Assembly: GCA_019137255.1 (NCBI GenBank)
Contig: WPDH01000202.1
Coordinates: 1-64,000, forward strand
DNA length: 64,000 nucleotides
Source: Corinectria fuckeliana
Lineage: Eukaryota > Ascomycota > Sordariomycetes > Hypocreales > Nectriaceae
Direction of reading: 5' to 3'
The position numbers and the translations under genes were made by a program. The notes under the pieces are model-generated. The model was given only the letters and a program-made list of their open reading frames with translations. It ran no database searches and was not told the origin of the DNA. This document shows positions 11,838-22,964 of the stretch, piece after piece. The first letter of the stretch is position 1. Each line of letters starts with the position of its first letter.

Positions 11838-14550
11838 TCAGAATATCTCAAAGCCGGCATCTTCCAACCCCTTTCCGTCCGGGAGGATGGGCCGTCCCTG
11901 CATGGGGAACGGCCAGAATAGGGGGTTCTCCATGCTGTCAGCCGCCTTGGGAACTGAGGGTGTCTCATTGCCACCAGCCGTGACCTTGCCGGTTCCCCAT
12001 TGGCACATTATGTCCGCCTCTCGCATATTCGGCGCAAAGAAGTTGAGGCTGCCTGTTTTCGGCTTCACAAGCCTGTTGTACTCTTCTGGGGTGAGGGTGT
12101 CGCTGTTGATGTCAACCTTGATGTGCCACTTATGCGCAAGATGACGGAGGATGTTGAGCGCTTGCTCGGCAAAGCGATGGCACGGGGCCATCTCGGTAAG
12201 GTCGTCTATGCCCTGGCGGATGGCATTCTTCGCGTGTGGGTCGATCTTGGCCGCAGTCTCCATCCTATCGGACATTGAGGTATCCGAATCGGACTGAATG
12301 GTGGTGGCGGCAATGGCTAGGTGCATGATGGACGACGTCAAGACAAAGTATGGTACGAAGGACGGGGTTCTTCGCAGCGTATATAGCCGCGAGTATGATT
12401 TCAGCAAGCCTTGAATGGCGTCTGCGGCTTGCGAGCAGATATCTCGTGGTGACAAGTTGGAGCCGATGATCCGTAGCTTGATCAGCGGCCTAAATAAGAG
12501 CAGTATTCCAAAATGGTAGTACATACTTCAAGAGGGTTAGTGTCATCCAACACCGAGGTTATTTCCAGAAGCGAGATGCGCAACCAACTTACTGAGCGAA
12601 TAGCACAGCGGGAGTAAAGTTATGGCCCAGCCTCAATACCTCTGGTATCCGATCGTACCAGTTCAAGTATTGCGTGTATATGTTCAGAAGATCTCTCGCC
12701 GCGAGAGGTCGTCCTGGAGAATGGAGAATATATAGAGACTGATGTACTAGCTCACTGAGTTCACAGAAGCACTTGTACACCGAACGTACATTAGAAGGCT
12801 GCTCACACGAGCGCTGTAAGGGAGCACCTGCATTTCGTTAGTTAGCAATGCTTTTGGGCGGACGAATTTCACCTTGAATCTTACCGTCATCGGTGTAAGG
12901 CACCCAAAGGGACGCCTCAATATCGTCTATAATGGCGGGCTTTGGCGGCAAGTGAGGAAAGCAGGAACACTGCGGCAGCGAGCCGGTGGCAAGAGACCAA
13001 GCGCTGTGGCGAATGGTTAGACACGGGCCAGACATGTCAAAGGGTCATACACTCACTGGTCTAACGCAAAAGCCCCCCAGAATGTTGCCGCTTGCACAGC
13101 TAGCTCATCCTCATCTCTTTGGCCCTGAATGCGATGTAGTCCCATCTCAATGGCTAGCCGGATGCTCTGGCCTGCGTAGTACCAACTTTCCGAGTCTCGA
13201 CCGCAACTGGCTTCCCGGATCGACATGATTCCGAGTGCCTGGATTGTGGTCAGGTTGTGATGATCAATTTCCTGGTGAAAGAGCCGTTGCGTCTCTTTGA
13301 AGAAATGGTCGCCGGACGAATATGGGTCGTTTGGGTTCGCCCGTGTCTTCGGCTGCGTTGAAAACCGGCATCCCAAGGCAAGGAGGGCATTGATCAATAT
13401 CGGCGAACAGTAGCGGTGTCGACCCTCCTGGAAGTCTTGCAGGAAGTGTTCCTTGCTGAGGGATGCAAAGGTGGGATACTCCCAGCAGAAGTAGAGGGCT
13501 AGGAGATGTTGGACTAGGTTGATGTCGTTGGTCACGTTGGTCCACGATGATTTTGGGGTTTGCATTTCGGGGTCGGTTAGGGGCGATAGGATCTGTTCGA
13601 GCCCCCGGAATCTCGGCAGACCGTCGGACAGATGATCAGGGTGTATTCCTTCTGCCCACGATCCTACCAGAGTTTGAGGTGGGCCTCGAACATCGGCGGT
13701 CCAGCTCATGGCATCCGGGTGGGAGTTGCTCCGCGTCGACTCAGACCGACTCCGAGGGGAGAAGTGCCAGGAATTATTCCCACCCATGTCAGTCCTCACC
13801 GTGGGCGGTTGCACCTGTTGCGATGGTTTGGCACCGATACTCATGGCAGCCAGTGAGCCTAGGCTGCCGCCGGGAAACCCGGCCACATGAGCTGCAGAGG
13901 GAGCCTCTCCTTGATCCGGGGCAAAGTTGGGCATGGCACCTCCGCCCGAGGGCAGAATACCGCCCAGCCATTCGGAGACACTCTCGACAGACTGACCACC
14001 TCGAAGACGCGTCAGGACCTCTTCCCAATGCTCCGGGCGGATGAGGGCGGCAAGGACCTGGTCGTTGGAGCGTTGTCGATGTCGGAGGTTCTCGATTTCG
14101 GCCCGCAGGTTCTCTTTTGACTGGCGTATAGGAACCTCGTATACGCACTCGATGTCCTTCTGAACCTTGCAGCGTCCACAGGGTTTATGACCGTCGCACT
14201 TTAGGAACAAGCAAGTTCGTCAGCGAGGGAGGGTCCAACGGCTACTGGAGACAGGGCATAAGGCATGCCATAAAACCCCCACTTACCTTTGCGCGCTTCT
14301 TGCGGCACTCGGTGCAGGCATTGGGCGTCACCACGCCTAGCCCGCGACGCCGCTTGGAGTGCTGGGAATGGTTGGAGGGAGTGTTGGCGGGAGTGTTGGA
14401 GGAATGGACAGAGCCCTGCGACTGAGCGCCCGAAGCTCCCTGCGGCGTGTCACTAGAGCTGGGCTGCAAGCTGGGCGCCGTCGCTGGGGTGTTAGTGGTG
14501 TTGTCCTCGTCCATCGCGTCTAGGCCGGCCGAGAGGTCGCTGCTGGACAT
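11838..14550 (-). CDS. Zn2Cys6 fungal-specific transcription factor 1
   Basis: A predicted DNA-binding regulator of the fungal binuclear-cluster class. Five exons, 14550-14287, 14198-13057, 13003-12885, 12827-12593 and 12525-11838, close in frame to 815 residues. The cluster begins at about residue 79 (NACTECRKKRAK) and continues after intron 1 with CDGHKPCGRC and a last Cys in DIEC, so intron 1 cuts the zinc cluster between its second and third cysteines. A basic SKRRRGLGVVTP stretch precedes it and a short coiled coil rich in Glu/Arg follows (ENLRAEIENLRHRQ). The fungal_trans middle-homology domain spans the centre, with the typical REASCGRDSESWYYAGQSIR and MGLHRI motifs. The C-terminal block HMYYHFGILLLFRPLIK is shared with regulators often auto-annotated as NirA/Nit-4-like. 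The target pathway cannot be read from sequence. Confidence 0.88.
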
Positions 14551-16509
14551 CCAAAAGTGGGCAGATGGGTCGCGGAGTGTTCCGTTCGAAGGGAATCACG
14601 TGGGTTAGGGTCTCTTCGGGGCGGCGATGGCTGCGACGGAGGGGACGAAATCTGACATGCTGCGGAGGGATGGCGGAGCGACGGAGGGGTGAATAGTCGG
14701 ACTTGGAGCAGGAGCTGGAGCTGGAAATACAGCTCGTGTTTGCGGCGGCCGCAGATATCGCCGGTGTTGCGGGGCAGTTTCGGGCGTGGCACCTTCGGGG
14801 ATCGCAAGAGGTGAAGCAGCGGGGTATCTCGGGAGGAGTGGCAGGAAGCGGGCGCGTCAGGATCGCGTGGTGGTGAAAGAAGCCGTGATAATTGAGCCGG
14901 GCGGCTTTCGAGCAGAAGAGAGGCGCAGGTTGCTGATTACCCACCCACCTAGGTAGGTAGGCAAGCCAGGCAACGGGCGAGGGAAAGGCGGAGTGGTGGG
15001 AGGAGAGGAGAGGACGGTGAGTGACGATGGAGAGTCTCCGTGCCACAGCGACTAGTGGAGGAGACTGACCGGAAGTTGTAGATGGGTTTTCTGGGGGTGC
15101 GTGGCCGGGATGTGGCCCGTCGACGTGGTGGCCGAGAGAAGTGAAGAGAGGGAAGGAGGCGTGCTTTGCAGTTTTCTGGAAGCGGACGATATGTCAAAAC
15201 GGCGGAAGCTAGGCGAAGCTTGTTGTCCATGTGCGCCTTCGCCTAGATTCGAGAAACGGAGCAGTTGCAAGACCCGGACCTCTTCTCTTGTAGCGCATCG
15301 TCTCTCGGCGCCCTTGCCGGGATGCGGCCGGTAATCTAACTCGGACGGTTGGTTGATGAGTGCGCTTCGATCCGCGGGCCGTTGCTGCGTGCCATTGGAG
15401 GTGGCGGGTGGGCGAAGTTGGATGCGGGATACTTATGGGGTCTGTTCCAGTCCATGAATCGTCATCGTGCATCATGGCTCTTCTTCTTTTGGGCATTCCT
15501 GGGCATTCTCGACCAGATTATATCCCCGAGACGGTTGCACAAGCCTTGTTTTTCGGTAACGAAAGGGACCCCTTCTTTGCCTGTCTGGAGCCCTTCATAC
15601 ATACATACAGGCATATCGATCTACATAAACTCGTCGATCTTCCCCCTCGTTTCTGCAATCGGATCGGCCCTCAGACTTAGATAAAGTTGGTCCCCTTATG
15701 CCGACTTCTGGGGACCGCCTAATTGCATCTCGTGACTTTCTTCGCGATCCTCATCGCTTCGCCCGGAATGTTCCATTGGATGAGTTATTCGCCCCGGCAA
15801 GGTCCATGTAGAATGATGTCAGTGGGCTCCCACAGAGAAGCTTCAGAGACATGAACAATAATGGTACACGTGCATATTTTCAATTTTACAGAAGCTCATC
15901 GGCGTGGGTCTTGACTCCGTACCTGTCAGTCAATACTGCGTCAGTACTAACCAAAGCCCACAACCCCCCTCGCAGCGAGTAATTAGTCCCTTGCTCCACT
16001 TGGTGCACTAGCCCGACCGAGTCCCAGCTCCGTGGTAACGTACGCCATCTACGTCGAGGGTTAGGCCTCTCCAAGACTCGATCCATTCACACTACTCGTG
16101 TCTGACATCCCACGAGAAGTAGTTCCAACGCCGGCAGACCTTGGCGTTTTGGCTTTCCCCTTGCGCCCCTCGCCCATAATTCCCCGCCATACGTCATCAA
16201 ACTCAACTCAACTCGATAACTTCACCTCCATCATGACGTTGTCCTTGCGATTGGTGCGAGGTTCTGGATGGATGTAGTGTTGCGCTAATAGATGCTTCGG
16301 TCGAGTTTATATCGTCCGAGGAGTGGATGTCTTTGGACCTAGCGTAGGGTCTGGACCATCTTCACGACCCTGGGCGGCGGGCGAGCCTGTCAGTGTATTT
16401 GCGCGACATCCTCAATTCCATAAGCCTATTGTTCTGTAGTTATTATACATCGTTGTGTAGTTATTATACATTTTCGCCGTCCCTTTTGTTTTGTTCGCCG
16501 GTTTGCTAC
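14551..16509. other. Long intergenic region upstream of Zn2Cys6 factor 1
   Basis: About 2 kb without a recognisable gene. It should contain the promoter and 5' leader of the regulator at 14550 and the 3' region of BRL1/BRR6. Open frames here are low-complexity Ser/Pro/Arg reads without family motifs. Confidence 0.55.
16441..16470 (-). promoter_or_regulatory. Two tandem Puf-type motifs in the BRL1/BRR6 3' region
   Basis: On the minus strand the sequence TGTATAATA occurs twice (complement of 16441-16449 and 16462-16470) inside a 16-base direct repeat, about 40-70 bases past the BRL1/BRR6 stop. TGTATAATA fits the UGUAHMNUA consensus of fungal Puf4-type RNA-binding proteins. Function as mRNA-control sites is inferred from position and motif only. 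Confidence 0.4.
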
Positions 16510-18066
16510 TTAGGTGCCCTTGCTTGGCGTACGTCCATACTTGATCGGACTGAGTGATCGGTCTCTCTTGCTCGGGCTTCGACGTCCCGATGGCGTGTAC
16601 GGCGCGGCGAGGAGGGGTTTCATCTTCGGAGGCGAACTATCCGTGTCCGTCCCCTCGTCCATTATCGCATGTCGGTTCATTCTCGGTGTCTGGACGGGAA
16701 CCCACACGAACCCAGGAGTGCTCTCGGGAGGCACCATTGGATCGTGAACGGCAGCTGACTGCGAAGGGGCGGCTGGGGCAGTATTGCCACTACCGCCCTT
16801 GCCTAGAGTGAGGTTGTTTGCAAAGGCGCAGAGGATGAGAATGGCAAAAAAGAAACCCTGTTCGCGTGTTAGCTTATACAATCTCCAGTTGATTCTCAAA
16901 TACCACTTACCCATGCCTTGAGGTTCATTGCCTCAGAAAACTCGTTGATGATCTCAGCGATCTGCTTCGCCGTGACTTTGACTCGCATGATGGACTCAGG
17001 GTTCTGCATCATGCAGTCATACCACTCGTCGCACATCATCTTCAGCGCTGGTCGGTCCTTCTTAGAACACTCGTTCATGGTGTACTGGTTCTGGCACTCC
17101 GTCATCTTACTCATCAGCTCCATGCGCGCCCCCTCGTTGGCGTTGCGTATGTCAGATCGCACCGTGTCCACTATGGCCCAGCCGATGTAGACAAAGATAG
17201 AGACGAGGAAGAAGTTGACCACCAGCTGTATCCATCGGAACAGGTTCTCAGGGGCGTTCGGGTGCTCGTCTAGCATGTGAAAGAGGGATCCCACAGCGCC
17301 GCGTTTGGGTGGCGCCTTGTTCTTCTTGCCGCGCGATCGGTTCTGTCGTGGAACAATGCTATCATCAGAGTCGGCATCTGAATCTTCCCATCCTTGGCCT
17401 CGATACCGGGCTACGCTGCCGACATCCTTGTCAAGGTTGTGACGTTTCCTCTTTCTCAGGAGATCTGTTGCCGAAAGGTCTCTGGTCCCACGAATCTCTC
17501 CCCTCCCCGAAGTGTGCTTCTTTGATGGGATACTAGCCTTGCCATATCGGAAAGACTTATCAATTTTGGATGGGGTGATAGTTCCGCCCATAATCACGTC
17601 GCCCATGCGGTCTGCCTCTGGGGTATCGTTGGGGAAGTCGGATGCTTCTGTCAGGGCAGGACTGTCTTCAGCGCCAGATGCTTCAGACAGAGCTGGTTCA
17701 TCGAAGGGTCTTCGGGGCGTTGTGAAGGCGGGATTTCGGAACGCAGGAGCTGAAGTTCTGGATGATAGCTGTGGCGTGAAGGATGAGGTCTGAGGAGGAG
17801 GATGTTGAGCCTTGGAGGGCGTGCCGAGGTTGGCAAATGGGTTCGGTCGCGACAGAGGTTTTGCGGGGGAACCAAACACTGCGAATGGCGAGTTAGCCAG
17901 CTATTGCCATGTGGCGCCAGCGGTTGTAGCTGGCGGGCGAAGGCATCCTAAACCTACCATTTTGCGAGCTACGCTCAGCAGCATGTGTGAAGGGACTTGT
18001 GGGATCCAGAGCACCGCTACCCTGGTACTCCCAGTCCATGTGGCCTTCGAAAGTCCGGCGATCCAT
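16510..18066 (-). CDS. brl1: Brl1/Brr6-family nuclear envelope protein
   Basis: Brl1/Brr6 proteins sit in the nuclear envelope and help nuclear pore complex insertion and membrane lipid homeostasis. Three exons, 18066-17958, 17878-16911 and 16857-16510, give 474 residues. The first ~250 residues are a Pro/Ser-rich, charged nucleoplasm-like tail. A transmembrane helix at roughly 255-280 (LVVNFFLVSIFVYIGWAIV) is followed by the family's lumenal domain with four cysteines (TECQNQY, NECSKKD, MMCDEW, DCMMQ). The predicted amphipathic segment AEIINEFSEAMNLKAW comes next, then a second helix (FFFAILILCAFANN) beginning right after intron 2. The C-terminus is Ser/Pro/Arg-rich with possible CDK-type SP sites. 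The start is the ATG of an otherwise short first exon (MDRRTFEGHMDW). The gene shares a 420-base divergent promoter with IWS1. Yeast has two paralogues; which one this matches is not resolvable here. Confidence 0.88.
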
Positions 18067-18486
18067 CGTTGCTGCAAGAGTTGTTTAGATGTGGGTGGCC
18101 AGTGGGATCTTTGGAGAGATGGCAGAGGTCGTCGTTTGCTCGTCCTGCAGAGGTCCGCATTGACAGCAAACGACTTGCTGGTATGCTGGCTCGTCATTGT
18201 CAATGGCAACGAGCTCCGAAGTAAACAAATAGGTTTCTGCCTGAGGATATAAATGTGGATACTGATTAGGTCAGCTGCAAGGGTGCGCCTAACCTCTGTC
18301 GCGGCTCAAGTAAGGCCCCAGAGAAAGTTGAAGCTTCGTGACAGTTCCCCCAGAATTGTAGAAAAGAAATCTCTCCCTCACTAACTAGCACTTCTACGTG
18401 TCGCTCTGCTTTACGCGGCACTAGCGGGCCTCGTACTTTTTCTTTTCCTTTCATACCCGGCATCGCACTCTCGCCAATCCGACGCC
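18067..18486. promoter_or_regulatory. Divergent promoter region, BRL1/BRR6 and IWS1
   Basis: 420 bases separate the two start codons, which point outward. The IWS1 side has a CT-rich stretch just before its ATG, common in filamentous-fungal promoters. No specific operator was identified. Confidence 0.5.
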
Positions 18487-19893
18487 ATGTCCGACAACGA
18501 GTCCCCGGTTGGATCACCAGCCAATGAACCCGTCGACAATGGCCGAGAACGGGAGCTCGATGAGGATGCTGCGGCAGCCGACGACTCTGATAAGGAATCG
18601 GAGCTACTTTCCGAAGTAGACGAGGACCAGTTCGAGGACTACGACCCCGAAACCGCGAACATTGAAGACCGACCCGTCGACATTGACGAAGATATTGCCC
18701 GTACCCTGAAGGCGACGAAAAGAAAGCGCGCGGAAGGCGAGGTCGCTAAGAAACCCCGAGAAGGACGCCGAGACAAGAAGCGCCGAGACCGAGATGATGA
18801 TGCTGCTATGGATGATGGCGCGGATGAAGGTAGCAAGCAGGTGCGAAGATCAAGGCGTCAGGGGGAGGCCGAGCGGCGCCCTCGGGCCAAGGCTGCCACA
18901 CCCGAACCAGAGAACGAGGACCATCTTTCCCCAGAAGAGAAACGAAAACGGGCAATCGATCGCGCCTTGGATGCCGCCATCAAGAAGCCCAGCGGCCCTA
19001 AGCGCAGAAAGAAGGACGAGATTGTGAGTTTTTCCAAGGATCACGATGCGCATAGTCACGGTTGCTAACACCTGCTTTCTTGTAGGACCTCGAAGATGAG
19101 ATCGATGAGCAGCTTGCGGACCTCAAGCTCCAAATGGAGCGGGCGTGTCAATTTGACAACCAGGCCCGTGAGGCTGGCCAACCGGCTCTTCACAAGCTCA
19201 AGCTGCTGCCCGACGTTACGGCTATTCTCAACCGCAACAATGTGCAACACGCGGTGCTGGATCCCGATACCAACTTCCTTCAGCACGTCAAATTCTTCTT
19301 GGAACCCCTCAATGATGGGTCTCTGCCGGCCTACAATATTCAGCGAGACATCTTCATGGCGCTTACAAAGCTGAACGTCGAGAAGGAGACACTCCTTAGC
19401 AGCGGCATCGGCAAGGTGGTTTTCTTCTATACCCGAAGCAAGAAGCCTGAGCCAAGCATCAAGCGAATGGCGCAGCGGTTGCTGGGAGAGTGGAGCCGAC
19501 CTATTTTGAAGCGAACCGACGATTACAAGAAGCGGCATATCGAGACTCGCGAGTTTGATTACCAGTATGTCTATTCATCCTGGACCTTTCTGTCGTGGTC
19601 GGCTAACACAAGACTGCAGGGCCGCCAAAATGGCACAGCGACAGAAGACAAACTCGCAATTCAGCCTCACCCAACGCCCTGCGGTGTCAGCGCGGGATGC
19701 GGAGCGGGAGCGATTCTTGGCACCAGCCCGAACCAACAACCAGGCTCGCATGGCCAACCTGCCGTCGAGCTACACCATTGCGCCGAAGAGCACCTTCGAC
19801 GGGCCCCAAGGCGGCATGGAGCATCGCCCGCTGGGCGCGGGCGGTATGGAGGCTTTCCGCAAGATGACCCAGAAGAGCAAGCGGAAGAACTGA
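18487..19893 (+). CDS. IWS1: Transcription elongation factor IWS1 (Spn1)
   Basis: Iws1/Spn1 binds Spt6 and travels with elongating RNA polymerase II in the nucleus, linking transcription to chromatin and mRNA processing. Three exons, 18487-19023, 19086-19564 and 19620-19893, give 429 residues. The N-terminal ~180 residues are highly acidic with basic NLS-like blocks (KRKRAEGE, KKRRDRDDD, GPKRRKKDE), typical of the disordered Iws1 tail. The conserved TFIIS N-terminal-like helical domain follows (about 205-325), with KLKLLPDVTAILNRNNVQ, NFLQHVKFFLEPLNDGSLPA, GIGKVVFFYTRSKKPEPSIK and RLLGEWSRPI. The C-terminal exon carries the conserved short tail (AAKMAQRQK, YTIAPKS). Both introns have GTGAGT or GTATGT donors and AG acceptors in correct phase. 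No anomalies. Confidence 0.93.
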
Positions 19894-22800
19894 GGTCATT
19901 CTTGTGGTGGATCCAGGGGCGGATGGGCATGAGCCCGCTGCCAAGGGGACGCTGTGTATGTATGTTATTGGCCGAGGACATCAGAGGATTGCTGCTGGTA
20001 GGTACTATGTTATTGGCGTTTTGGAGCGTACCAGGAATCAATCAGTTACATATTGCCCGTACAACGGAGGCTGAAAAGAGAGTTAATGCCATGTTCTGCA
20101 AGCAAAAGCACACGCAGAAAGCAGTGGAAGTCGTGCCGAAGAGGGGTGACTTTTGTCAATCATCATTCATGAAAGAACGGCAGCAGGTGACACTGGGAGT
20201 GATGCAGCCGTTGTCGAGCAATCTCCTTATATTGGTTCAATATCGATACGCTCTTTGACATGCGCACGCCGTTTTGTCTTCCTACTCTCAGGTCGAAGCA
20301 GGGCAGTCTACTACTTTTATTGAATGATGGTGGACTGGTGGTGCATCGTCGATTAGGGCATTCACAGCGGTGGTAGTGGATTGGGCAGATAACTGAGGCC
20401 TTCCTCAGAGAGTGAGGCCGGGAGGCAAAGGGTAGAATGTACGCTGTGTAAGTGGGATTGGGAGGATAAGCCAATGGAGCATGAGGAGAATCTGTCGCCC
20501 TTCCTGGTATAGATCATTACGTAGGAAGCCTGAAGCGACGGCGGGATATCCTTGGATTGCATCAAACTGCAGCCAAATTATAGTACCAGCTGAACGGTGA
20601 TAAGCGACGGCGAATGGACAGAAGGATCCTGGCTGGGGTACGACAGAAGCGGAGGTTTCTTGCTCAATAGTGACGTCAGGCCAAGTTTATGTAAGGAGCA
20701 CCGGATGCAAGGCAAGCAGGGAGGTTTCGTCTGGATGTACCGTGCAGGAAATGTACTAGTATTGACGGAGGCTGTAAGTAGAGGGCGTGGATGTGCTGTC
20801 GATGGTATTGTGAGTCGTGTCTTTTACTGTGCTGTGATTGAGGTTTGTTTGATGTCTTTCCATCTTGAGGGGTGATAAAGCGGCCGGATCTCTAAGAGGA
20901 CGGAAGGGGAGGACGTTGGTACGAAGTGCTTCGTGTAGGGGATGTACTGTAGTGGACTTTTAGGCCAGTGAGCTCATAACATCCCAGTCACTTGAGCCAT
21001 CAGTCTACAATCATCATGGAACGCCCTCCAAACCCGGCCGGGCGTTATCATGTAATTAGATACCAATCTTCGATAAACACGGTACCTCTGGCAGTTGAGC
21101 GTCGCCACTAAAGTTACACTGGTTGCTGCCGTGACCACTGCCGGATGCTGCTCCTGCCGGCTACTGCGCGCTGCTGGAGAAATGTCCATCCCAATCGGCG
21201 GGCAGGCTGCTCCCGGCGGCCTGCTCCCATGGAATGGATGGCATCCGGTTTGCTGGTCGAGGGAGAAAGAAGTTGGGTCCTTCCCACCTCCGAAAAGCCT
21301 TGTTCCGAAAATTCTCCTCCTGTCTTCCTTCAAAGTTTCCATCATCACCATCACCAAATCATTGTCGCATCTTAGCTCCTTGTATATATTTGCTTGATTG
21401 GATATTCACTCGACTGTTGCGTCGACGGCCATTCTTCTCCCGGTGAGTCTCTGCGCTGCAGCATTTCTCGTCTCGTCCGTCTTGGCCGTCTTGGCCGAGA
21501 AGAGCCTCATCATCTATCTATTGTCGCGATCGGTTCCCCTCCCCCAATGCCCCCCCAATGCCCCCGTGCCCTTTCAACCGAAACGGGCATTTTTCTGTGC
21601 ATCTTGTTGTTGTTGTTGTTGTATCAAGTTGCCTTGTTTAGGTGTCTCAGCTTGGCGGCTCTGAATCCCAAGCAAGGCAAGGTGCCATGGAAATGTCACA
21701 TTCTGTGTCGCATTCGCTCCGTCATTCCATCTACCTTTGTTCATTCAACTGCTGCTTAAGTTATTCATCGCGTTCCCGGCTGGACGCTATTTATGCGCCT
21801 TTACCTATTTCCTACTCCTCGTTCTTGGCTGCGCGCAATCTGATCATGCCCAAGCGCATACCACGCAAGCGGTCTTGTCTGTCTTGTCTGTCACAGTCCC
21901 ATCACCATCCCCACACCCAGAGTCACCGTCCACACAAAACCTCCTGCTCCCTATCCCGCGTCTCTGCCGTCATAGATCATCTCTTTGTCAGCTTGTCTTG
22001 CCTGGTCTAGGTCGTTTCTTGGAGACGAGCTGCTGGGCCCCCGCTGCCGCTGCCCGCCATGCCCTTCCCTTGCGCCGCAATCATGTTGACCAGCGTCTGT
22101 TACTGTTGAGCTGACGATTTGCGACAAGGGATCTCCGCTAGACTAGGCGAGCTACCAGCACCCGGTCGACGACGCCTTCTTTTGGTGCGGGTGTACTAAC
22201 TCACCTAACGAACTCGATCCGTCCGACGAAACCGACGGGGCCCCCGACCTACCTCCTTGTCGCCGCTTCCTCGCGCTTGCACTCCTTCTTCTCCGCATAC
22301 ATCACGCCAGTTCCTCTTGCCATTGCCATTACGGCCCGGTATCGCAAGCTGTCCATCACCAGATTAATTGATCGATCAATTCGGCGCCCGATTAAAACCC
22401 GGAAGAATTGCGCCACTAGGTCACAACTGTTCCGCCTATTGCGACGCGATCAACAACAACGCCTCTGCCATCCTCCTTCGAAGACGACCGCCATTACAAT
22501 CACCACCATTCACAGCTGACGGCCAAGGCATATCGAATCGAACTCGATCATTACACTTTCGCAATCCGTGAACCGACTCTCGTCGAGCCATTCCCCCGAA
22601 CCGAACACTTATACCCAAACAAACAGTCTGTGCTGTTTCCCCCCTCCTCCACCCCACCCGGTCTCGACTAGCATCGCTGTGCCAGGACGGGACGCTTGAC
22701 AGTACGGCGCCCACACTGCCCGCAGTGATATCGCCGCCCGACTCCCAATTTTCCTATCTCTCGTTGCGCGAGGATTTGCGACAAACACGATACCACAACC
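19894..22800. other. Intergenic region, IWS1 to the first candidate SRPK exon
   Basis: About 2.9 kb without a recognisable gene. From about 21.3 kb it becomes pyrimidine-rich with a (TTG)n run near 21604-21622, which looks like promoter and 5' leader sequence for the downstream plus-strand gene. Confidence 0.5.
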
Positions 22801-22964
22801 ATGAACGGCAGCCAACCCCCGGAGTCGCAGAAGCCGCCGCCAGCTTCATCGGCCAGCACGAATGGGCACAACAGCAACAGCAGTAGCAGTCTTGCGGCCA
22901 AGAAGCGCAAGAAGGATCTCAAGCCCATCATTACCATGGAAGGATCGGGCCCTCAAACCCCAGG
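22801..22964 (+). CDS. Candidate short coding exon (MNGSQPPESQ...), possible 5' exon
   Basis: An ATG in good context (ACAACCATGAAC) opens 54 codons of Ser/Pro/Asn-rich sequence ending in a basic block, AAKKRKKDLKPIITMEGSG, and then a strong donor (GG|GTACGT at 22965). The basic block looks like a nuclear signal. Splicing from this donor to the acceptor CCATAG at 24994 would join it in frame to the SRPK-type kinase through GSHQLSA, but the intron would be about 2 kb, long for this genome. It could equally be the first exon of an unrecognised small gene. No downstream exon between 23.0 and 24.5 kb was identified by family motif. Confidence 0.4.

Noticed and set aside
4991..14550. Secondary-metabolite cluster with a resistance copy of adenylosuccinate synthetase and a pathway regulator
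   Set aside because: No biosynthetic enzyme (synthase, P450, transporter or similar) lies between or beside the relic and the Zn2Cys6 gene; the only gene between them is PEX16.
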